Position numbers and translations under genes: made by a program. DNA of 5,709 nt from Pontiella sp. (GTDB taxonomy: Bacteria > Verrucomicrobiota > Kiritimatiellia > Kiritimatiellales > Pontiellaceae), in NCBI GenBank assembly GCA_029935255.1, contig JAOZKS010000178.1, forward strand, positions 1-5,709, read 5' to 3'. Shown piece after piece: positions 1 through 5,709 of this stretch (position 1 is its first letter; each line of letters begins with the position of its first letter). The notes beneath the pieces were generated by a model. The model saw only the letters and a program-made list of their open reading frames with translations. It was not told the DNA's origin and did not search any database.

Positions 1-1043
1 TCAACTTTTCGAGCAACGACTATCTCGACCTCGCCCACCACCGCCATGTGATGGATTGCTCGCGCGAGGCGCTGGATAAATACGGCATCGGCGCAACCGC
101 CTCGCGCCTCGTCACCGGCACCCTGCCGATCCACGAAGAGCTTGAAGCGCGGCTGGCCAAAGAAAAGGGAACTGAAGCCGCACTTGTCTTTGGCTCGGGC
201 TACATGGCCAACGCCGGAACCATCCCCGTACTCGCCGGAAAAGCCGACCTGATCTTTGCCGACAAGCTCGTTCACGCCAGCATGATCGATGCCTGCAACC
301 TCTCCGGTGCCAAGCTCGTCCGTTTTGCCCACAACGATGTTCAGGCACTGGAACGGCGACTCGAACAATTTCCCGCCACCGGCAACCGGCGGCTCATCAT
401 CACCGAATCCGTCTTCAGCATGGATGGCGACATTGCTCCGCTGGCCATGATCGCCGCACTCGCCGAAAAACACGACGCCATGCTCATGGTCGACGAAGCG
501 CACTCCTCCGGCACCTTCGGCCCCAACGGTGCAGGCCTCGTCCGTGAACTCGGGCTGGAAGATTCCGTCACCGTCTCGATGGGAACCATGAGCAAGGCCA
601 TGGCGGGCTACGGCGGTTTCGTCGCCTGTTCCGAAAACCTGCGCAAGTTGCTCGTCCACTCCGCACGCGCCTTCATCTACACCACCGCCCCGCCGCCCGC
701 CGTTATCGGAGCCGCCCTCGGCATCATGGATGTCTTTGAATCCAGCCCGCGGCTGGGCGCGATTCTTCAGGCCAACGCCGACTATTTCCGATCCCTGCTC
801 CACGAGACCGGACTCGACACCATGCAAAGCCAGAGCCAGATTATCCCGATCATGATAGGCGACAACGAAAAGGCCGTTGCGGTTTCGAAAAAACTGCGCG
901 ACCAAGGCATTATTGCCGCCGCCATCCGCCCACCCACCGTCCCCGCAGGTTCCGCCCGCCTACGCCTCTCCGTCACCCTCGCCCACCACGTCGACGACCT
1001 CGAACGTGCCGCCAAACTCATAATCAAAACAGTCAACACATAG
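1..1043 (+). CDS. bioF: 8-amino-7-oxononanoate synthase (KAPA synthase), 5'-truncated by window edge
   Basis: PLP-dependent enzyme of the alpha-oxoamine synthase family. It condenses pimeloyl-ACP (or -CoA) with L-alanine to give 8-amino-7-oxononanoate, the first ring-precursor step of biotin synthesis, in the cytosol. The frame is open from base 3, where it reads NFSSNDYLDLA, the family's N-terminal signature (usually NDYLGLA). The GTG at 48 is therefore internal, and roughly 35-40 N-terminal residues lie outside the window, judged against the ~384-aa E. coli enzyme. Further family landmarks are SRLVTGT, the PLP-stacking His in DKLVHAS (about nt 273), HNDV, the SMDGD block, VDEAH with the PLP-binding Asp (nt 492-494), and MGTMSKAMAGYGG, whose Lys (nt 594-596) should form the Schiff base. 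All catalytic residues I can place are present, so the gene looks intact. Related 2-amino-3-ketobutyrate ligase or 5-aminolevulinate synthase is less likely, because a bioC gene lies in the same cluster. Confidence 0.93.
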   Translation, partial: NFSSNDYLDLAHHRHVMDCSREALDKYGIGATASRLVTGTLPIHEELEARLAKEKGTEAALVFGSGYMANAGTIPVLAGKADLIFADKLVHASMIDACNLSGAKLVRFAHNDVQALERRLEQFPATGNRRLIITESVFSMDGDIAPLAMIAALAEKHDAMLMVDEAHSSGTFGPNGAGLVRELGLEDSVTVSMGTMSKAMAGYGGFVACSENLRKLLVHSARAFIYTTAPPPAVIGAALGIMDVFESSPRLGAILQANADYFRSLLHETGLDTMQSQSQIIPIMIGDNEKAVAVSKKLRDQGIIAAAIRPPTVPAGSARLRLSVTLAHHVDDLERAAKLIIKTVNT

Positions 1044-1047
1044 GAAG
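1042..1047 (+). promoter_or_regulatory. Ribosome binding site for the epimerase-like gene
   Basis: AGGAAG begins inside the bioF stop codon (TAG 1041-1043). Its AGGA core sits 7 nt before the ATG at 1053. It is the only clear Shine-Dalgarno in the window, it fixes the start of the next gene, and it implies that bioF and that gene share a transcript. Confidence 0.75.
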
Positions 1048-1052
1048 ACCCC

Positions 1053-1103
1053 ATGAAACGAATAGCCCTCATCCTCCTGCTCGCCAGCCCAGCGGCATTC
1101 GCC
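1053..1103 (+). other. Sec signal peptide coding segment
   Basis: Codons 1-17 encode a basic N-terminus (K2, R3), a hydrophobic core rich in Ile, Leu and Ala, and the small-residue motif AFA just before ADS. This is a typical signal peptidase I site after Ala17. There is no lipobox Cys near the cleavage point, so a soluble exported protein is expected rather than a lipoprotein. Confidence 0.8.
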
Positions 1104-2108
1104 GCCGATTCCGTTGTACTCGACAACGATACCGTAGCACTGAAAATCAATCTCCATGGCGGTTCCATTTCGAGCTATGCCTTCAAAGACGAACCCCTCA
1201 ATCCATTCACCTGGCACTCCTGGCATCAGGCCGACCATCCCGAATACAAAGAGGGGTTTTTCCTCTGCTTCGACCGCATCGGGAAATCGTCGGAAGAAGA
1301 GCAAGTCCAAGGCTTTCCGTTCCATGGCGAAGCGGCCTCCACCCGCTGGCAAGTGGTTGAACACGGAACCAACTCGCTCCGCATGCGCTGCGACCTGCCA
1401 CGGGTCAACATGAGCGTTGTTCGCGAATACACGCTCTTCACCACCTCCTCCGTTTGCCGCATCCGCGACCGTTTCATCAACAACAACCCGTTTGAGAAGG
1501 AATACAACATTCTACAGCACCCCTTTCTCGCCGCGCCCTTCCTCGACGAATCCGTCCTGATCGACTGCAACGCCGACGCCGGGTTTTTCAACATCAAAAA
1601 GCTCGATGAACTGCCCATCCGTCCTGCGAAATGGCCGGAGGTGGAGACTGCGGCTGGCCGCATCGACCTGCGCCGCATGGTCGCCGAGGGAAACATGGTC
1701 GTCAACTATCGCAGCGCCCCCGGCGTCACCCTCGGCTGGGGCTGTATAGCCAACCCCGGCAAGGGGCTGCTCGTTGGAACACTTTGGCAGACGGATGAAT
1801 ATCCCTGGTACCGTGTCTGCCGCGCCTGGAAGGACGGTGTCCCCGATGTGGTGGGCATCGAATTCGGCACCTCGCCCCTCGGCATGCCCTTCGCGGAAAT
1901 TCGGCAAGTTGGCGACCTTCTGGGCCAGCCCACGCTCCATACCCTGCCCCCCGGCGGCGAAGTGCACAAAACCTTCCACCTCTTCCTCTCCAAGATTCCC
2001 ACCGACTATACCGGCATCAAACACATCCGTCTTGAAAAGGACCGGCTTGTCCTCGAAGAAAAAACGGCCACCCGGGAAATCACGCTCAACTGCTCCAGCG
2101 CCCGATGA
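1053..2108 (+). CDS. Secreted galactose-mutarotase-fold protein (aldose 1-epimerase-like)
   Basis: A 351-aa protein predicted to be exported. Residues 1-17 form a Sec signal peptide (MKR, a hydrophobic stretch, then an AFA|AD cleavage site). The mature part resembles the galactose mutarotase-like beta-sandwich, which binds sugars or polysaccharide ends. It has an early HGGSISSY strand (35-42), then FPFHGEA (89-95), whose His91 matches the HG motif of aldose epimerases. QHPFLAAPFL (155-164) offers a second His (156), and GIEFGTSPLG (268-277) places Glu270 where epimerases carry the catalytic Glu. These assignments are by eye. The fold family also includes non-catalytic and lyase-associated relatives, so the substrate and even the activity are unknown. 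The start is set by the Shine-Dalgarno at 1042, and the 3' end overlaps the next start by 4 nt. A periplasmic or extracellular sugar-active protein inside a biotin operon is unexpected. Its role there cannot be read from the sequence. Confidence 0.7.
   Translation: MKRIALILLLASPAAFAADSVVLDNDTVALKINLHGGSISSYAFKDEPLNPFTWHSWHQADHPEYKEGFFLCFDRIGKSSEEEQVQGFPFHGEAASTRWQVVEHGTNSLRMRCDLPRVNMSVVREYTLFTTSSVCRIRDRFINNNPFEKEYNILQHPFLAAPFLDESVLIDCNADAGFFNIKKLDELPIRPAKWPEVETAAGRIDLRRMVAEGNMVVNYRSAPGVTLGWGCIANPGKGLLVGTLWQTDEYPWYRVCRAWKDGVPDVVGIEFGTSPLGMPFAEIRQVGDLLGQPTLHTLPPGGEVHKTFHLFLSKIPTDYTGIKHIRLEKDRLVLEEKTATREITLNCSSAR
2105..2108 (+). promoter_or_regulatory. ATGA stop/start overlap (translational coupling)
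   Basis: The TGA stop of the epimerase-like gene (2106-2108) overlaps the ATG (2105-2107) of the hydrolase gene. No purine-rich Shine-Dalgarno precedes this ATG, because the preceding bases are C-rich. Translation of the esterase probably depends on ribosomes terminating on the upstream gene. Confidence 0.7.
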
Positions 2109-2746
2109 AGCCATCCGTCCTTTTCATCACCGGCTGGGCCCACGGCATGGAAACCGTACAACCCATGGCCAACGTACTGTCTTCCGACTATTCCGTGCAA
2201 ATCCTGGCGGGAGCACAGGTGCTCAATGATCGGCACATTCCCGAAACCGACTTCATCGTGACCGGATCAATGGGCGGATTGCTGGCAATGGAACTCTTGC
2301 CTAAACGCTGCAAAAAGCTCGTGCTCATTTCCTCCACCGCTAAATTTTGCGCGGGCGAGGGATTCGATTGCGGCACGCCCGAGAAAATCCTCCGCCGCAT
2401 GATCCTCCAGCTCAAGCGCAACCCCGAAGCCGTACTCGCGGAATTCTATGAAAACGTCCACCATCCGCATCCCGCTTTAAAGACTAATCCGGGGTGCTCC
2501 CACGAGGAACTGGTTGCTGGGCTGGAATATCTGCTCAACTCGGATCTCCGCTCCAGCGTTCCAGACATTGGAATTCCCATCCTGCTGCTGCACGGCACAG
2601 ACGACCGCATCATTCCCCCGACCGCCGCCGAATGGCTGCACACCCACCTTCCCGACAGCCGATTGAAGATTATTAAAAACGGTAGCCACGCCCTTCCCGC
2701 CCACAACTTTACCGAAGTAATGGACGAAATCTCGCGCTTCCTTTAG
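2105..2746 (+). CDS. Alpha/beta hydrolase, probable BioH-type pimeloyl-ACP methyl ester esterase
   Basis: A 213-aa cytosolic alpha/beta-hydrolase. By position between bioF and bioC, its likely job is to demethylate pimeloyl-ACP methyl ester, releasing pimeloyl-ACP for BioF and ending the BioC-started cycle. Visible features: FITGWAHG (8-14), resembling the HGWG oxyanion motif of BioH; a nucleophile elbow VTGSMGG (52-58) with Ser55; HGTDDRIIP (163-171) with Asp167 as the likely acid; and GSHALPAHN (193-201) with His195 as the likely base. It is shorter than E. coli BioH (256 aa). The oxyanion-to-nucleophile segment is compressed, and the elbow has Thr where the classic G-x-S-x-G has its first Gly. 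Several unrelated esterases (BioG, BioJ, BioK, BioV) replace BioH in other bacteria. This protein looks closest to BioH in motif style, but its orthology is uncertain, so no symbol is given. It is translationally coupled to the upstream gene. Confidence 0.75.
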   Translation: MKPSVLFITGWAHGMETVQPMANVLSSDYSVQILAGAQVLNDRHIPETDFIVTGSMGGLLAMELLPKRCKKLVLISSTAKFCAGEGFDCGTPEKILRRMILQLKRNPEAVLAEFYENVHHPHPALKTNPGCSHEELVAGLEYLLNSDLRSSVPDIGIPILLLHGTDDRIIPPTAAEWLHTHLPDSRLKIIKNGSHALPAHNFTEVMDEISRFL

Positions 2747-2792
2747 TTGCATCGCTACCGGAAATGACGCAATCTCTGCGCCGAATTTTTGG
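2747..2792 (+). other. Short intergenic gap before bioC
   Basis: This 46-nt gap is the only true space between genes in the window. It holds an imperfect inverted repeat (TTGCATC at 2747-2753 against GACGCAA at 2766-2772, one mismatch) and a short T-run at 2786-2790. The repeat is too weak, and too far from the T-run, to call a terminator. No convincing -35/-10 pair is seen. It is probably just an intra-operon spacer. Confidence 0.5.
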
Positions 2793-3566
2793 ATGATTCC
2801 GATGATTGAAAAACGTTTTTCAGCCGCAGCCGAGACTTATGATCGCCACGCCCGCCCGCAACTGACGCTGGCGCAGTCGGTCGTCTCCATGCTACCCGAA
2901 ATGTATCCCGAGCAGATCCTCGAACTCGGCGCCGGAACTGGGCAACTGACCCGCCTGCTGGCGGAGCGCTTCCCGGAGGTTCCAATCGACGCGGTCGATG
3001 TCGCCGAAAAAATGGTCGAGCACAGCCGCGACAAGTTCCGCCGCTTCCCGCAAATCAACTGGATTGTGGGTGATGCGCAAACCTACCGGGGCGGCAACCG
3101 CCACCCGCTCATCGTCTCCAGTTCGGCGCTTCACTGGGTTTCCGACCTGCGGGAAACCTGCGAGAACATTTTCCGAAGTCTGGAGTCCGAAGGCACCTTC
3201 GCCCTGGGCATGATGCTGAAAGGCACTCTCAAAGAGCTGCATGACCTTCGGGAGGAAATCGCCCCTGAAAAAACCCCGGAGCTGACCCTTCCCTCCTATG
3301 CAGAAACCGAGGAGGCCCTTGAGGCCGCAGGCTTTCGGATCGAACGCAAAAAGCACAGCGAAGAACAAATCCTCTACGCCGACGCGAAGGCCTTCCTCAA
3401 GGCAATCCACGAGCAGGGCGTCACGGGCGGGAAAGTGAGTGCGGGCAACGCCCCGCTCACCCGCACCGAACTCAGCCGACTCGTCGCCGACTACCAGGAA
3501 AACTTCACGTCCAACGGCGGTGTCCTCGCCACCTACGAAACCGCTACCTTCCTGCTAAGCAAATGA
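2793..3566 (+). CDS. bioC: Malonyl-ACP O-methyltransferase
   Basis: Cytosolic SAM-dependent methyltransferase. It methylates the free carboxyl of malonyl-ACP so that the fatty-acid elongation enzymes accept it and build the pimeloyl chain for biotin. The 257-aa length is normal for the family. The N-terminus IEKRFSAAAETYDRHA (5-20) is the characteristic BioC opening. SAM motif I is ILELGAGTG (42-50), and the acidic residue ending beta-2 is Asp69 in DAVDVAEKM. The family-specific SSSALHWVSDL (109-119), GTLKEL (144-149) and a C-terminal GGVLATYET (242-250) separate it from generic methyltransferases. The ATG at 2793 has no Shine-Dalgarno. The in-frame ATG at 2802 (Met4) has a weak GGA 8 nt upstream and would also keep the conserved N-terminus, so either start is possible. 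The 3' end overlaps the SNF2 gene by 4 nt. Confidence 0.92.
   Translation: MIPMIEKRFSAAAETYDRHARPQLTLAQSVVSMLPEMYPEQILELGAGTGQLTRLLAERFPEVPIDAVDVAEKMVEHSRDKFRRFPQINWIVGDAQTYRGGNRHPLIVSSSALHWVSDLRETCENIFRSLESEGTFALGMMLKGTLKELHDLREEIAPEKTPELTLPSYAETEEALEAAGFRIERKKHSEEQILYADAKAFLKAIHEQGVTGGKVSAGNAPLTRTELSRLVADYQENFTSNGGVLATYETATFLLSK
3563..3566 (+). promoter_or_regulatory. ATGA stop/start overlap between bioC and the SNF2 gene
   Basis: The bioC stop TGA (3564-3566) shares bases with the ATG (3563-3565) of the downstream ATPase. The upstream bases lack a recognisable Shine-Dalgarno, so termination-reinitiation coupling is the simplest reading. This ATG gives the full-length frame; no competing upstream start is evident. 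Confidence 0.65.
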
Positions 3567-5709
3567 ACCCAAGTCAACTCGAACTCACCCCGCACGGCGT
3601 TTTGATCTGCCGCGACGCAAACCTACTGGGTTTTGCCGAGTCGGATGCGGCGGGGCTGGTGGCGGTTGCAGGACAAAAACTGAAGGTTGAGGCCGATGCG
3701 TCCACCGGCTATTGGAAAAGTTTTGGGAGCCTGTTTCTCCGTGTGCTCTGCCATGTTCCCGAAGGTGAGGCCATGGAACTTCCACCGCCTTCAATCGCCG
3801 AGCTGTCGGAGCTGGTGCTGAACGCCCCGCCGATGCGCGGAGCGGAATACCTCTCGCCCGACGTGCTTTCCAATCTTTGGAAACGGTTGGAGGAGTGGAC
3901 TCAAACCCGGCTTTCTGAAAGCGGGGGGCTGGCCGGTTTCTTGGAATCGCACGCCCCGCTTTGGTCGCGCGTTGGACGGGTTACGCTGCACCTCGCCGAA
4001 AACAAGGGCGACCCGGAATTCCCCTTCGCCTTCATGGCCACCTATGCCTCAGGACTTTCCCAAACCGGACGGGTCAAACAACTCCCGCTGGGCAAGGCTC
4101 TGAAGGAATATGCCGGCGCCAACAATAAACTAGCGCTGGTCAAACTGCTCTCCCCCTTGCAAGCCGCCGCCAAACAAAACAAATTGATCGCCAATCTGGT
4201 GGAGACAGGCGATGTCTTCCATCCGCTCGTCTGGCTACCGGAAGAGGCGTATGAATTTTTGCAGGGCATTCCGGCCTATGAAGAATCGAACCTGCTGGTG
4301 CGCCTGCCGAACTGGTGGAAAAAGAAGAGCCGCCGCCCACAGGTCGCCGTCACCATCGGCGAAAAAAAGAAAAGCAACCTAGGCATCAACGCCCTGCTGG
4401 ATTTCCATTTGGATGTGATGATCGACGGGCAACGCCTGACGCGCGAAGAGATCGCCGCGCTGCTCGCTGGCGAAGATGGCTTGGTAATGCTGCGCGGCCA
4501 GTGGGTAGAGGTGGATCGCGAAAAGCTCCAGCAAGCCCTTTCCCACTGGGAGGCGATCGAGCAGCACGGCGGTATTTCGTTCGCCGAAGGCATGCGCCTG
4601 CTCGCCGGAGCGCCCGCCAACCTGAAAAACGAAGAGGAGCTGGAGGAGCACCGCGAATGGGCCTTCACCCAGCCCGGCGAATGGATGGCGGAAACGCTGG
4701 AACAACTGCGAAACCCCGAACAAATGGCGCCCCCGGAAACACTCAACGCCAAGTTGCGCCCCTATCAGGAAGCCGGTCTCAACTGGCTCTGGTTCTGTGC
4801 TCGCACCGGACTCGGCGCCTGCCTGGCCGACGATATGGGGCTGGGCAAAACCATGCAGGTGCTTGCGACCCTGCTGCGCAAGAAAACGGACATGCCCGAC
4901 TCCAACCCCGCGTTGCTCGTGGTGCCCGCCTCGCTGATCGGCAACTGGAAGCGCGAGGCCGAACGCTTTGCCCCCGCGCTTCGCCTAAAAATCGCTCACT
5001 CTTCGGAAGGAACAACGGCTCCAAACATTGAAAATGCGGACTTGGTGGTGACCACCTATGGAATGCTGAGTCGTCTGCCGTGGATGGCTGAAACCGATTG
5101 GAGCTGGGCGATCCTCGACGAAGCGCAAGCCATCAAAAACCACTCCACCCGCCAGAGCAAGGCCGTCCGCGCACTCAAGGCGGAAGCCCGCTTTGCACTG
5201 ACCGGAACGCCGATCGAAAACCGCCTCGGCGACCTGTGGTCGCTGTTTGATTTCCTCAATCCCGGCTTGCTCGGCAGTGCGTCGCAATTCAGTGCCTTTA
5301 CCAAAGCCATCCAGTCCGGCAACCACGAGCACTATGCCCCGCTGCGGCGGCTCGTCAGCCCCTATATTCTCCGCCGCATGAAAACCGACAAATCCATCAT
5401 CTCCGACCTGCCCGACAAGACCGAAATGAAGGTCTTCTGCGGATTGAGCAAACCACAGGCCAAGCTCTACCAGCAATCCGCCCAATCGCTCATGAAAGAG
5501 TTGCAGGCGGCGGATGGCATCCAGCGCAAGGGGCTCGTGCTCACCTACCTCATGCGCTTCAAGCAAATCTGCAACCACCCCGACCAAGTGACCGGGCACG
5601 GGGAATACGCCCCGAAACATAGCGCCAAATTCCAACGATTGGAAGAACTCTGCGCCGAGATTGAATCGCGCGGCGAAAAGGTGCTCGTCTTCACGCAGTT
5701 CCGCGAAAT
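3563..5709 (+). CDS. SNF2-family DEAD/DEAH-like ATPase (helicase-like), 3'-truncated by window edge
   Basis: Open from the ATG at 3563 to the window end (715 codons), with no stop. Residues 1 to ~250 are poorly conserved. The stretch from about 250 (NWWKKKSRR) to ~360, including LRGQWVEVD (310-318) and ISFAEGMRLLAG, matches the bacterial SNF2-associated region. The first RecA-like lobe follows: LRPYQ (398-402), DDMGLGKT with Walker A Lys429, motif Ia LLVVPASLIGNW (451-462), TTYGML (497-502), motif II DEAQAIKN (from 519), and motif III LTGTPIENRLGDLWS (from 546). Then come LRRMKTDK (from 603), KQICNHP (667-673) and the beginning of lobe 2, KVLVFTQFRE (706-715), where the window stops. Motifs V and VI should lie downstream. 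SNF2 ATPases translocate on double-stranded DNA and remodel DNA-protein or transcription complexes; the bacterial partner here is unknown. The gene overlaps bioC by 4 nt, but no link to biotin metabolism is known. No neighbouring gene suggests a defence island. Confidence 0.93.
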   Translation, partial: MNPSQLELTPHGVLICRDANLLGFAESDAAGLVAVAGQKLKVEADASTGYWKSFGSLFLRVLCHVPEGEAMELPPPSIAELSELVLNAPPMRGAEYLSPDVLSNLWKRLEEWTQTRLSESGGLAGFLESHAPLWSRVGRVTLHLAENKGDPEFPFAFMATYASGLSQTGRVKQLPLGKALKEYAGANNKLALVKLLSPLQAAAKQNKLIANLVETGDVFHPLVWLPEEAYEFLQGIPAYEESNLLVRLPNWWKKKSRRPQVAVTIGEKKKSNLGINALLDFHLDVMIDGQRLTREEIAALLAGEDGLVMLRGQWVEVDREKLQQALSHWEAIEQHGGISFAEGMRLLAGAPANLKNEEELEEHREWAFTQPGEWMAETLEQLRNPEQMAPPETLNAKLRPYQEAGLNWLWFCARTGLGACLADDMGLGKTMQVLATLLRKKTDMPDSNPALLVVPASLIGNWKREAERFAPALRLKIAHSSEGTTAPNIENADLVVTTYGMLSRLPWMAETDWSWAILDEAQAIKNHSTRQSKAVRALKAEARFALTGTPIENRLGDLWSLFDFLNPGLLGSASQFSAFTKAIQSGNHEHYAPLRRLVSPYILRRMKTDKSIISDLPDKTEMKVFCGLSKPQAKLYQQSAQSLMKELQAADGIQRKGLVLTYLMRFKQICNHPDQVTGHGEYAPKHSAKFQRLEELCAEIESRGEKVLVFTQFRE

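Noticed and set aside
48..50. GTG at 48 as the start of bioF
   Set aside because: The frame is open back to base 3 and encodes the conserved NFSSNDYL signature upstream of the GTG, so the true start is outside the window.
1512..2114. A 200-codon minus-strand open frame opposite the epimerase-like gene
   Set aside because: Antisense shadow; the plus-strand frame has a signal peptide, a ribosome binding site and family motifs.
2747..2790. Possible terminator or promoter in the gap before bioC
   Set aside because: The inverted repeat has a mismatch in a 7-bp stem with a 12-nt loop, and the T-run begins 13 nt after it. A TTGCAT box has no acceptable -10 partner at 16-18 nt. Neither call is supportable.
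2892..3410. A 172-codon minus-strand open frame opposite bioC
   Set aside because: Antisense shadow of the bioC frame, which has the full set of BioC signatures.
4315..5031. A 238-codon open frame on the plus strand, offset within the SNF2 gene
   Set aside because: It lies wholly inside the SNF2 frame, which carries all the conserved motifs. Its translation is Arg/Ala/Pro-rich with no recognisable domain. It is considered only as the possible -1 frameshift tail.
4985..5635. A 216-codon minus-strand open frame opposite the SNF2 gene
   Set aside because: An antisense shadow of a GC-rich gene. The plus strand encodes SNF2 motifs II, III and the QICNHP region here, and the antisense product resembles nothing known to me.
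3563..5709. SNF2 gene as part of an anti-phage defence system
   Set aside because: Some defence systems include SNF2-like ATPases, but no methylase, nuclease or other defence partner is visible here and the neighbours are biotin genes. Sequence beyond the right edge would be needed to reopen this.

Overview
The window is a compact, fully plus-strand gene cluster from a moderately GC-rich bacterium. It holds four genes of a biotin-type operon layout followed by a large SNF2-family ATPase that runs off the right edge. Genes abut or overlap almost everywhere: two ATGA stop/start overlaps, one stop codon overlapping a Shine-Dalgarno, and only one real gap of 46 nt. No RNA genes, insertion sequences, CRISPR arrays or convincing terminators are visible. 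The protein style, and a secreted sugar-epimerase-fold protein among housekeeping genes, would fit a Verrucomicrobiota/Kiritimatiellota-type organism. That is an impression from the sequence, not a demonstrated placement.

Left to right: (1) the C-terminal ~90% of BioF (8-amino-7-oxononanoate synthase), entering at the left edge; (2) a 351-aa exported protein of the galactose-mutarotase/aldose-epimerase fold; (3) a 213-aa alpha/beta hydrolase that looks like a compact BioH-type pimeloyl-ACP methyl ester esterase; (4) BioC, malonyl-ACP O-methyltransferase; (5) the first 715 residues of a SNF2 helicase-like ATPase with the bacterial SNF2-associated N-terminal region.

Genes 1, 3 and 4 form a coherent pathway. 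BioC methylates malonyl-ACP so that fatty-acid synthesis can extend it as a disguised primer. The esterase removes the methyl group from pimeloyl-ACP methyl ester, and BioF condenses pimeloyl-ACP with alanine. BioA, BioD and BioB are not in the window and may lie upstream of the left edge.

The two unexpected members are the periplasmic or extracellular epimerase-like protein, coupled to the esterase gene, and the SNF2 ATPase, coupled to bioC by a 4-nt overlap. Neither has a known role in biotin synthesis. I see no strong evidence for a new multi-gene system. The best leads are the divergent short esterase and these two embedded genes.
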